A DNA stretch of 64,000 nt from Reticulitermes speratus (Eukaryota > Arthropoda > Insecta > Blattodea > Rhinotermitidae), in contig JAJKFL010000042.1 in the NCBI GenBank assembly GCA_021186555.1, positions 27,961,521-28,025,520 of the forward strand, given 5' to 3'. Position 1 is the stretch's first letter. Every line of letters starts with the position of its first letter. This document shows, piece after piece, positions 11,496 through 22,967 of the stretch. The notes under the pieces were generated by a model. It worked only from the letters and a program-made list of their open reading frames with translations. It searched no databases and was not told the origin of the DNA. The translations under genes and the position numbers were made by a program.

Positions 11496-11540
11496 TGTCT
11501 GTTTATTATTTCCCAAGAACTTATCAATCACTTCTTTAAA
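11496..11540 (-). mobile_element. DNA transposon copy A, remainder beyond the LINE
   Basis: About 45 bp after the LINE 5' end matches the reverse complement of copy B at about 42130-42175 (cccaagaacttatcaatcac region). It continues exactly where copy A broke off at 6413. It then runs directly into the satellite, so the rest of copy A is missing. Confidence 0.65.
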
Positions 11541-11819
11541 TATGATGTCACTTCTTTGGTTTAAGTTGAGGTAAAAACGAATTTTGCAAATTAAAGCTAC
11601 ATAATATCTACTGAAGTTACGAGTAAAAATATCGTGTCTCATATGTTGAGTATTCAGAAAGAGTGAAATACAACTATGGCGTTCTTTAGTATCTTGACAA
11701 TAGGAATAATGGATACGTGTACTAAAATTTAGTTCTTAAACATTGACGTTCCGAGAAAACACATTTGAAATTTTTAAGCGTTTTCAGCTTCTAAAACGCT
11801 GAATTGAAACAAATATTTC

Positions 11820-12196
11820 TTCAAAAGTACACAACATTATTGTGGGTATGGGTTTAGGTTAATACAACGTAGCCAGTCTGTGTAGTAGGTTTCCTTATTT
11901 GTCACATCCCTATTATGGCTTGCAGTTGAGTTTAGAACTGTTATTGCCAGTTAAAGCTACACAATATCTACTGACGTTAAGAATAAATATATTAAAACAC
12001 ATATGTAGTGTAATAGGAATATAATACATAAGGAAACTTAAATGTGACTGTTGGGTAATTTAAGTGTGTTAAAATATCAGGCATTAGAGATTAACTTTTA
12101 GAGTATACACACTTGAAATTTTTATGTGTTTTGATGTTATAATAGGCAGAATTGAAACAAATATTTCTTTAAAAGTACACAACTTTATTGTGGGTA
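11820..12196. repeat. Divergent type-B satellite monomer, block 1
   Basis: This unit diverges strongly from the main monomer (ttattgtgggtatgggttta, aacacatatgtagtgtaata) but keeps recognisable blocks such as ccagttaaagctaca and atctactgacgtt. Equivalent units lie at about 16310-16690, 18600-18985 and 20885-21267, each directly followed by the gag-leader segment. Monomer B plus leader therefore behaves as a ~780-bp composite unit. Confidence 0.75.
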
Positions 12197-12615
12197 ACTT
12201 ATCAGAATCACTCCAATTCCCTATCCCAGCAGTAGATTCTACTGTATCGAAAAAAACTTTTACACTCACTGCTTTATCAGGCCCTGACCACTTTGGTATT
12301 AACCAACTAAAGATAAATCTTTGGTCTGTTCGGGAACTGGTGCAATAACCTGTACCCTCAAATGTCGTAACTCGGTCTGCATCTGTTCAATTTGTTCCTT
12401 CAACTATACTCCTTTCATTTTTGTCGCCATTCTTAAACTCAAATTAACAAATAACACACAATATAACTCAGGTACTAAACCTAATTGGACTCGAAGCCGG
12501 TACCTCTACACAATGTGACACCCGTAATACAAGTCAATAACAGTGAACACCCTGTGGTATTAGCTAACCACTAAAACACAAAACATTTATTCCACCGCTA
12601 ACACCATTTTGTACT
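12197..12615 (-). pseudogene. Captured Gypsy-type leader and gag fragment, copy 1
   Basis: On the minus strand this ~420-bp piece begins with an LTR-retrotransposon primer-binding-like motif (tggtgt-agcggtggaat type, near 12590-12605). An untranslated leader follows, then the first ~100 codons of a Gag protein with MATKMKE-like start, EQIEQMQTEL-like helix and WSGPDKAVSVK then GNWSDSDKL. Gag is the structural particle protein of Ty3/Gypsy-type elements. The fragment stops mid-domain and continues as satellite. No protease, RT or integrase is present. It occurs in five copies across the array with the same junctions. Confidence 0.7.
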
Positions 12616-15600
12616 GGTAAATAGGAATAATGGATATGTGTACTAAAATTTAGTTCTTAGACATTGACGTTCCGAGAAAACACATTTGAAATTTTTCAGC
12701 GTTTACAGCTTCTAAAAGGCTGAATTGAAACAACTCTTACTTTAAACGTAAACAATATTATTGCTTGTATAAATTTAGGGTAATGTTAAAATCCCAGTCT
12801 GTCTAATAGTAATGTTTACATATGATGTCATTTCTTTGCTTTAAGTTGAGGTAAAACGAATTTTTCAAATTAAAGCTACATCAATTCTACTGACGTTACG
12901 AGTAAAAATATTATGTTTCATACGTTGAGTAATCAGAAAGAGTGAAATACAACTATGGCGTTCTTTAGTATCTTGACAATAGAAGTAATGGATATGTGTA
13001 CTAAAATTTAGTTCTTGGACAATGACGTTCCGAGAAAACACATTTGAAATTTTTAAGCGCTTTGAGCTTCTAAAACGCTGAATTGAAACAATTCTATCTT
13101 TAACCGTAAACAACATTATTGTTTGTATAAATTTAGGGTAATGTCAAAACCCCAGTCTGTCTAATAGTTTTGATTACATATGATGTCATTTCTTTGGTTT
13201 AAGTTGAGGTAAAAACGAATTTTGCAAATTAAAGCTACATCAATTATACTGACGTTACGGGTAAAAATATTTTCTCATATGTTGAGTAATCATAAAGAGT
13301 GAAATACAACTATGGCGTTCTTTAGTATCTTGACAATTGGAATAATGGATATGTGTACTAAAATTTATTTCTTTTACTTTGACGTTCCTAGAAAACACAT
13401 TTGAATTTTTAAGCGTTTTCAGATTCTAGAACGCTGAATTGAAACAATTCTTACTTTAACCGTAAACAACATTTATGTTTGTATAAATTTAGGGTAATGT
13501 TAAAATCCCAGTCTGTCTGGTAGTTATGTTTACATATGATGTCATTTCTTTGCTTTAAGTTGAGGTAAAAACGAATTTTGCACTTAAACTACATCAATTC
13601 TACTGACGTTAGAAGAAACAATTTATGTCTCATATGTTGAGTAATCAGAAATAGTGAAATACAACTATGGCGTTCTATAGTATCTTGACAATAGGAACAA
13701 TGGATATGTGTACTAAACTTTAGTTCTTATACATTGACGTTCCGAGAAAACACATTTGAAATTGTTAAGCGTTTTGAACTTCTAAAACGCTGAATTGAAG
13801 CAATTCTAATTTAAACGTTAACAACATTATTGTTTGTATAAATTTAGGGTAATGTTAAAACCCCAGTTTGTCTAATAGTTTTGTTTAAATATGATGTCAT
13901 TTCCTTAGTTTAAGTTGAGGTAAAATCGAATTTTGAAAATTAAATCTACATAATATCTACTGAAGTTACGAGTAAAAATATCATGTCTCATATGTTGAGT
14001 ATTCAGAAAGAGTGAAATACAACTATGGCGTTCTTTATTATCTTGACAATAGGAATAATAGATATGTGTACTAAAATTTAGTTCTTAGACATTGACGTTC
14101 CGAGAAAACACATTTGAAATTTTTAAGCGTTTTCAGCTTCTAAAACGCTGAATTGAAACAATGCTAACTTTAAACGTAAACAACATTATTGTTTGTATAA
14201 ATTTAGGGTAATGTTAAAACTCCAGTCTGTCTAATAGTTTTGTTTACTTATGATGTCATTTCTTTGGTTTAAGTTAAGGTAAAAAAGAATTTTGCAAATT
14301 AAAGCAACATAATATCTACTGTCGTTTCGAGTAAAATATTGTGTCTCATATGTTGAGTAATCAGAAACTGAAATACAACTATGGCGTTCTTTAGTATCTT
14401 GACGATAGGAATAATGGATATGTGTACTAAAATTTAGTTCTTAGACATTGACGTTCCGAGAAAAACACATTTGAAATTTTTAAGCGTTTTGAGCTTCTAA
14501 AAAGCTGAATTGAAACAATGCTAACTTTAACCGTAAACAACATTATTGTTTGTATAAATGTAGGGTAATGTTAAAACGCCAGTCTGTCTAATAGTTTTGA
14601 TTACATATGATGTCATTTCTTTGGTTTAAGTTGAGGTAATAACGAATTTTGCAAATTAAACTACATCAATTATACTGACGTTACGAGTAAAAATATTGTG
14701 TCTCATATGTTGAGTAATCAGAAAAAGTGAAATACAACTATGGCGTTATTTAGTAGCTTGACAATAGGAATAATGGATATGTGTACCAAAATTTAGTTCT
14801 TTTACATTGACGTTCCCAGAAAGCACATTTGAAAATTTTAAGCGTTTTCAGCTTCTAAAACGCTGAATTGAAACAATTCTTACTTTAACCGTAAACAACA
14901 TCTATGTTTGTATAAATTTAGGGTAATGTTAAAATCCCAGTCTGTCTGATAGTTATGTTTACATATGATGTCATTTCTTTGCTTTAAGTTGAGGTAAAAA
15001 CGAATTTTGCACTTAAACAACATCAATTCTATTGACGTTAGGAGAAACATTTTATGTCTCATATGTTGAGTAATCAGAAATGGTGAAATACACCTATGGC
15101 GTTCTATAGTATCTTGATAATAGGAACAATGGATATGTGTACTAAATTTTAGTTCTTATACACTGACGTTCCGAGAAAACACATTTGAAATTGTTGAGCG
15201 TTTTGAACTTCTAAACGCTAAATTGAAGCAATTCTAATTTAAACGTTAACAACATTATTGTTTGTATAAATTTAGGGTAATGTTAAAACCCCAGTTTGCC
15301 TAATAGTTTTGTTTACATATGATGTTATTTCTTTGGGTTAAGTTGAGGTAAAAACGAATTTTGCAAATTAAAGCTACATAATATCTACTGACGATACGAG
15401 TAAAAATATTGGTTCTCATTTGTTGAGTAATCAGAAAGAGCGAAATACAACTATGGCGTTCATTAGTATCTTGACAATAGGAATAATGGATTTGTGTACT
15501 AAAATTTAGTTCTTAGACATTGACGTTCCGTGAAAACACATTTGAAGTTTTTAATGTTTTGAGCTTCTAAAACGCTGAATTGAAACAATTCTAACTTTAA

Positions 15601-16687
15601 CCGTAAACAACATTATTGTTTGCATAAATTTAGGGTAATGTTAAAACCCCAGTCTGTCTAATATTTTTGTTTAAATATGATGTCATTTCCTTAGTTTAAG
15701 TTGAGGTAAAATCGAATTTTGAAAATTAAATCTACATAATATCTACTGAAGTTACGAGTAAAAATATCATGTCTCATATGTTGAGTATTCAGAAAGAGTG
15801 AAATACAACTATGGCGTTCTTTATTATCTTGACAATAGGAATAATAGATATGTGTACTAAAATTTAGTTCTTAGACATTGACGTTCCGAGAAAACACATT
15901 TGAAATTTTTAAGCGTTTTCAGCTTCTAAAACGCTGAATTGAAACAATGCTAACTTTAAACGTAAACAACATTATTGTTTGTATAAATTTAGGGTAATGT
16001 TAAAACTCCAGTCTGTCTAATAGTTTTGTTTACTTATGATGTCATTTCTTTGGTTTAAGTTAAGGTAAAAAAGAATTTTGCAAATTAAAGCAACATAATA
16101 TCTACTGACGTTACGAGTAAAAATATCGTGTCTCATATGTTGAGTATTCAGAAAGAGTGAAATACAACTATGGCGTTCTTTAGTATCTTGACAATAGGAA
16201 TAATGGATACGTTTACTAAAATTTAGTTCTTAGACATTGACGTTCCGAGAAAACACATTTGAAATTTTTAAGCGTTTTCAGCTTCTAAAACGCTGAATTG
16301 AAACAAATATTTCTTCTAAAGTACACAACATTATTGTGGGTATGGGATTAGTTTAATACAACGTAACCAGTCTGTGTAGTATGTTTCCTTTTGTTGTCAC
16401 ATGCATATTATGGCTTTCAGTTGAGTTTAGAACTGTTATTGCCAGTTAAAGCTACACAATATCTACTGACTTTAAGAATAAATATATTAAAACACATATG
16501 TTGTGTAATAGGAATATAATACATTAGGAAACTTAAACGTGACTGTTGGGTAATTTAAGTGTGTTAAAATATCAGGCATTAGAGATTAACTTTTAGAGTA
16601 TACACGTTTGAAATTTTTATGCGTTTTGATGTTATAATAGGCAGAATTGAAAGAAATATTTCTTTAAATGTACACAACTTTATTGTG

Positions 16688-17112
16688 GGTATCTTATCAG
16701 AATCACTCCAATTCCCTATCCCAGCAGTAGAATCTACTGTACAGAAAAAATTTTTTACACTCACTGCTTTATCAGGCCCTGACCACTTTGGTATTAAGCA
16801 AACTAAAGATAAATCTTTAGCCTGTCCGGGAACTGGTGCAATAGCCTGTACCCTCAAATATCCTAACTCAGTCTGCATCTGTTCAATTTGTTCCATCAAC
16901 AACACATCTTTCATTTTTTTCGCCATTCTTAAACTCAAATTAACAAACAACACACAAACTATTTCAGGTACTAAACCTAACAGGAATCGAAGCCGGAACA
17001 TCTACACAATGTGACATCCGTAATACAAGTCAATAACAGTGAACAACCTGTGGTATTAGCAAACCACTAAAACACACAATCTTTATCCCACAGCTGACAC
17101 CATTTTTGTACT
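16688..17112 (-). pseudogene. Captured Gypsy-type leader and gag fragment, copy 2
   Basis: The most open copy: the minus-strand frame from 17001 runs uninterrupted for 140 codons through gag and on into satellite sequence. The primer-binding-like motif is at about 17085-17102 (tggtgtcagctgtgggat on the minus strand). Both junctions are at the same bases as in copy 1: PBS side to gtactg then taaataggaataatgg, gag side to ttattgtgggtat. Its openness is probably chance plus youth rather than selection. Confidence 0.7.
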
Positions 17113-18986
17113 GTTAAATAGGAATAATGGATATGTGTACTAAAATTAGTTCTTAGACATTGACGAATCGAGAAAACAAATTTGAAATTTTTAAGTGTTT
17201 TCAGCTTCTAATTCGCTGAATTGAAACAATTCTTACTTTAACCGTAAACAACATTATTGTTTGTATAAATGTAGGGAAATGTTAAAATCCAAGTCTGTCT
17301 AATAGTAATGTTTACATATGATGTCATTTCTTTGCTTTAAGTGGAGGTAAAACGAATTTATCAAATTAAAGCTACATCAATTCTACTGACGTTACGATAA
17401 AAATATTATGTCTCACGTGTTGAGTAATCAGAAAAGGTGAAATACAACTATGGTGTGCTTTAGTATCTTGACAATAGGAATAATGGATATGTGTACTAAA
17501 ATTTAGTTCTTAGTTTTTGACGTTCCGAGAAAACACATTTGAAATATTTAAGAGTTTTCAGCTTCTAAAACGCTGAATTGAAACAATTCTTACTTACACC
17601 GTAAACAACATTATTGTTTGTATAAATTTAGCGTAATGTTATAATCCCAGTCTGCCAAATGGTTATGTTTAAATATGATGTAATTTCTTTGGTTTAATTT
17701 GAGGTAAAAACGAATTTTGCAAATTAAACTACATCAATTGTACTGACGTTACGAGTAAAAATATTGTCTCATATGTTGAGTAATCAGAAAGAGTGATATA
17801 CAACTATGGCGTTCTTTAGTATCTTGAGCATAGGAATAATGGATATGTGTACTAAAATTTAGTTCTTAGACAATGAAGTTCCGGCAAAACACATTTGAAA
17901 TTTTTAAGCGTTTTGGGCTTCTAAAACGCTGAATTGAAACAATTCTAAATTTAACCGTAAACAACATTATTGTGTGTATAGATTTAGGGTAATGTTAAAA
18001 CCCAAGTCTGGCTAATAGTTTTATTTACATATGATGTCATTTCTTTGGTTTAAGTTGAGGTAAAAACGAATTTTGCAAATTAAAGCTACATAATATCTAC
18101 TGAAGTTACGAGTAAAAATATTGTGTCTCATATGTTGAGTAATCAGAAAGAGTGAAATACAACAGTGGCGTTCGTTAGTATCTTCACAATAGGAATAATG
18201 GATTAGTGTACTAAAATTTAGTTCTTATACATTGACGTCCCGAGAAAACACATTTGAAATTTTTAAATGTTTTGATCTTCTAAACTGCTGAATTGAAACA
18301 ATTCTAACTTTAACCGTAAAAAACATTATTGTTTGTATAAATTTAGGGTAATGTTAAACCCCAGTCTGTCTGATAGTTTTGTTTACATATGATGTCATTT
18401 CTTTGGTTTAAGTTGAGGTAAAAACGAATTTTGCAAATTAAAGCTACATAATATCTACTGACGTTACGAGTAAAAATATTATGTCTCATTTGTTGAGTAA
18501 TCAGAATAAGTGGAATACAACTATGGCGTTCTTTATTATCTTTACAATAGGAATGTGTGTACTAAAATTTAGTTCTTAGATATTGACTCTGAATTGAAAC
18601 AAATACTTCTTCTAAAGTACACAACATTATTGTGGGTATGGGATTAGTTTAATACAACGCAGCCAATCTGTGTAGAAGGTTTCCTTACTTGTTACATCCC
18701 TATTATGGATTTCAGTTGAGTTTAGAACTGTTATTGCCAGTTAAAGCTACACAATATCTACTGACGTTAAGAATAAATATATTAAAACAAATATGTTGTG
18801 TAATAGGAATATAATACATTAGGAAACTTAAATGTGACTGTTGGGTAATTTAAGTGTGTAAAAATCATCAGGCATTAGAGATTAACTTTTAGAGTATACA
18901 CGTTTGAAATTTTTATGTGTTTTGATGTCATAATAGGCAGAATTGAAACAAATATTTCTTTAAAAGTACACAACTTTATAGTGGGT

Positions 18987-19410
18987 ATCTTATCAGAATC
19001 ACTACAATTCCCTATCCCAGCAGTAGATTCTACTGTATCGAAAATTTATTTTTTAACTCACTGCTTTATCAGGCCGTGACCACTTTGGTATTAAGCCAAC
19101 TTAAGTTAAATCTTTGGTCTGTTCGGGAACCGGTGCACTAACCTGTACCCTCAAATTTCGTAACTCAGTCAGCATCTGTTCAATTTTTTCCTTCAAAAAT
19201 ACTTCTTTCATTTTTGTCGCCATTCTTAAACTCAAATTAACAAATAAGACACAAAATATCTCAGGCACTAAACCTAACCGGACTCGAAGCCGCAAACTCT
19301 ACAGAATGTGACACCCGTAATACAAGTCAATAACAGTGAACACCCTGTGGGATTAGCAAACGACTAAAACACAAAACTCTTATCCCACCGCTGACACCAT
19401 TTTTGTACTG
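18987..19410 (-). pseudogene. Captured Gypsy-type leader and gag fragment, copy 3
   Basis: Same content and junctions as the other copies. The frame is open only over the start (MATKMKEVFLKEKIEQMLTE and on to about 19101) and is then broken by a stop in the QTKDL region. It lies about 2.29 kb after copy 2. Confidence 0.65.
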
Positions 19411-19483
19411 GTAAATAGGTATAATATATATGTGTACTAAAATTTAGTTCTTAGACATTGACGTTCCGAGTAAACACATTTCA

Positions 19484-19591
19484 CCGGGTATACTTCAAGA
19501 CACAACCCCACACGATACTAGTACCAGAAATAATTCTTCTTCCCATTAATTTATACCACAACATCGAGAAGACTGCACTACGACATTATAA
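19484..19591. other. ~108-bp unrelated insertion in a satellite monomer
   Basis: The monomer is interrupted after cacattt by accgggtatacttcaagaca and about 90 further bases. It resumes with ttataagctacatcaattct. The inserted piece is not satellite and recurs nowhere else in the window that I can see. It replaces, rather than simply adds to, part of a monomer. Confidence 0.6.
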
Positions 19592-21267
19592 GCTACATCA
19601 ATTCTACTGACGTTACGAGTAAAAATATTATGTGTCATATGTTGAGTATTCAGAAATGAGTGAAATACAACTATGGCGTTCTTTAGTATCTTGACAATAG
19701 GAATAATGAATATGTGTACTAAAATTTAGTTCTTAGACATTGACGTTCCGAGAAAACACATTTGAAATTTTTAAGCGTTTTCAGCTTCTAAAACGCTGAA
19801 TTTAAACAATTCTAACTTTAAACGTAAACAAGATTATTGTTTGCATAAATTTAGGGGAATATTAAAATCCTAGTCTGCTTATTAGTTTTGTTTACATATG
19901 ATGTCACTTCTTTGGTTTAAGTTGAAGTAAAAACAAACTTTGCTGTTTAAAACTACATCAATTCTACTGACGTTACGAGTAAAAATATTATGTCTCATAT
20001 GTTGAGTAATCAGAAAGAGTGAAATACAACTATGGCGTTCTTTTGTATCTTGACAGTAGGAATAATGGATATGTGTACTAAAATTTAGTTCTTAGACAAT
20101 GACGTTCAGAGAAAACACATTTGAAATTTTTAAGCGTTTTGAGATTCTAAAACGCTGAATTGAAACAATTCTAACTTTAACCGTAAACAAGATTATTGTT
20201 TGTATAAATTTAGGGAAATGTTAAAACCCCAGCCTGTCTATTAGTTTTGTTTACATAAGATGTAACTTCTTTGGTTTAAGTTGAGGTAAAAAAGAATTTT
20301 GCTAATTAAAGCTACAACAATTCTACTGACGTTACGAATAAAAGGAATATGTGTCATATGTTGAGTATTCAGAAAGAGTGAAATACAACTATGGCGTTCC
20401 TTAGTATCTTGACAATAGGAATAATGGATGTGTGTACTAAAATTTAGTTCTTAGACATTGACGTTCCGAGAAAACACATTTGAAATTTTTAAGCGTTTTG
20501 AGATTCTAAAACGCTGAATTGAAACAATCCTAACTTTAACCGTAAACAAGATTATTGTTTGTATAAATTTAGGGTAATGTAAAACCCCAGTCTCTCTAAT
20601 GGTTTTGTTAACAAATGATGTCATTTCTTTGGTTTAAGTGGAGGTAAAAACGAATTTTGCTAATTAAAGCTACATCAATTCTACTGACGTTACGAGTAAA
20701 AATATTATGTCTCATATGTTGAGTAATCAGAAATAGTGAAATACAACTGTGGCGTTCTTTAGTATCTTGACAATATGAATAATGGTTATGTGTACTAAAA
20801 TATAGTTCTATAACATCGACGTTCCGAGAAAACCCATTTGATATTTTTAAGCCTTTTGATCTTCTAAATCGCTGAATTGAAACAAATGTAACTTCAAAAG
20901 TATACATCATTAATGTGGGTATGGGTTTAGGTTAATACAACGTAGCCAGTCTGTCTAGTAGGTTTCCTTATTTGTCATATCCCTATTATGGCTTTCAGTT
21001 GAGATTAGAACTGTTATTGCCAATTAAAGCTACACCATATCTACTTACGTTAAGAATAAATATATTAAAACACATATGTTGTGTAATAGGAATATAATAC
21101 ATTGAGAAACTTAAAAGTGACTGTTGGGTAATAAAGTGTGTTAAAATATCAGGTCATAGACATTAAATTTCCGAGTATACACGTTTGAATTTTTTATGCT
21201 TTTTGACGTTATAAATGCAGAATTGAAACAAAAATTTCTTTAAAAGTACACAACTTTATGTGGGTAT

Positions 21268-21685
21268 CTTATCAGAGTCACTCCAATTCCGTATCCCAGC
21301 AGTAGATTTACTTTTTCTAAAGAATTTTTACACTCTCTGCTTTATAAGACCCTGAACATTTTGGTATTAAGCCAACTAAAGATAAATCTTTGGTCTGTTG
21401 GGGAACTGGTGCACTAACTCTACCCTCAAATTTCTTAACACAGTCTGCATCTGTTCAATTTGTACCTTCAACAAAACTTCTTTCATTTTTTACGCCATTC
21501 TTAAACTCAAATTAACAAATATCACACAAAATATCTGAGGTACTAAAGCTAACTGGACTAGAAGCCGGAAACTCTACACAATGTTGCACGCGTAATACAA
21601 GTCACTAACAGTGAACACCCTGTGGTATAATAAACCACTAAAACACAAAACCCTGATCCCACCGCTGCCACCATTTTTGTACTGG
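21268..21685 (-). pseudogene. Captured Gypsy-type leader and gag fragment, copy 4
   Basis: A more diverged copy with several small deletions. The primer-binding-like end reads tggtggcagcggtgggatca on the minus strand. Beyond it, satellite is replaced by the unique block at 21686-22166, unlike the other copies. It lies about 2.28 kb after copy 3. Confidence 0.65.
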
Positions 21686-22166
21686 TAATTCGCTGCCACC
21701 ATAAAAGAAAGTGCGCTCAACAGGAAAAGGATCAACAAGTAGGCAGTGCACACCGTTTTGCTTACTGCGTAGCTCCGGACGTACACAATGATCAGCTGTT
21801 TGCAGTAGCCTGAAGCGGGTTGCCTATATTGCAGGAGTGTGGTAAGGAGAGACGCTAAAGAAAGGGGGAAGTAAGTTCGGCAATCTTCGGGTGGGTTAGG
21901 CTCGGTCGGTTTCGTGAGGGTGCGGTTGTCTTTGTCTAAAGCCGTACACTTATTCTCCGAGAACAAAGAGTGTTAGCTATTTAATTTCACTCACCCAAAA
22001 CACTTGTGATTTACGTAATAAAAAAGCTGCAATTAATTAATATTAAATATATTATAAAATTCACCAAAAATATGTGAGTGTAGCAATACAAACAATAGTG
22101 TAACAATAATGATTTGACTATCTAATAAAACAATAATAAAGATCTTTTAGAACCAAAACAACACTT
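21686..22166. other. Unique non-satellite block next to gag-leader copy 4
   Basis: About 480 bp that is not satellite, GC-richer for its first 280 bp and then AT-rich. A 12-bp repeat cgctgccaccat occurs at 21663-21674 and again at 21691-21702, so the primer-binding-like site is doubled at the junction. On the minus strand the block would lie just upstream of the retrotransposon leader, where an LTR is expected. It may be the R-U5 part of that LTR (it includes a gagaataa on that strand). This is an inference only. A 130-codon minus-strand frame at 21574-21966 spans the junction and has no recognised domain. Confidence 0.4.
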
Positions 22167-22527
22167 TACATATGATGTAATTCCTTTGGTTTAAGTTGAG
22201 GTAAAAACGAATTTTGTAATTTAAGCTACATCAGTTCTACTGACGTTACGAGTAAAAATATTATGTCTCATATGTTGAGTAATCAGAAATAGTGAAATAC
22301 AACTATGGCGTTCTTTAGTATCTTGACAATAGAAATAATGGGTATGTGTACTAAAATTTAGTTCTTATACATTGACGTTCCGAGAAAACACATTTGAAAT
22401 TTTTAATCGTTTTCAGCTTCTAAAACTCTGAATTGAAACTATTCTAACTTTAAAAGTATGCAAGATTACTGTTTGTATAAATTTAGGGTAATGTGAAACC
22501 CCATTCTGTCTAATAGTTTTGTTTATA

Positions 22528-22967
22528 TGTGATGTCATTTCTTTGGTTTAGGTTTAGGTAAAAACGAATTTTGCAAATTAATGCTACATAATATCTACTG
22601 ACGTTACGAGTAAAAATATTATGTCTCATATGTTGAATAATGAGAAAGAGTGGAATACAACTATGGTGTTTTTATTATCTTCACATCAGGAATAATTGAT
22701 TTGTGTACTGAAATTTAGTTCTTAGACATTGACGTTCCGAGAAGAAATTATTTAAATGTGATGTACATTTCTTTGGTTTAGGTTTAGGTAAAAACGAATT
22801 TTGCAAATTAATGCTACATAATATCTACTGACGTTACGAGTAAAAATATTATGTCTCATATGTTGAATAATGAGAAAGAGTGGAATACAACTATGGACGT
22901 TTTTATTATCTTCACATCAGGAATAATTGATTTGTGTACTAAAATTTAGTTCTTAGACATTGACGTT
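22528..22967. repeat. ~230-bp local tandem duplication inside the satellite
   Basis: The segment from ttctttggtttaggtttagg through tcacatcaggaataattgat is present twice almost identically (about 22539-22736 and 22771-22973), joined by a truncated monomer. The shared rare variants tggaatacaactatgg and tcacatcagg show that the second copy came from the first, not from general array homogenisation. Confidence 0.7.
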
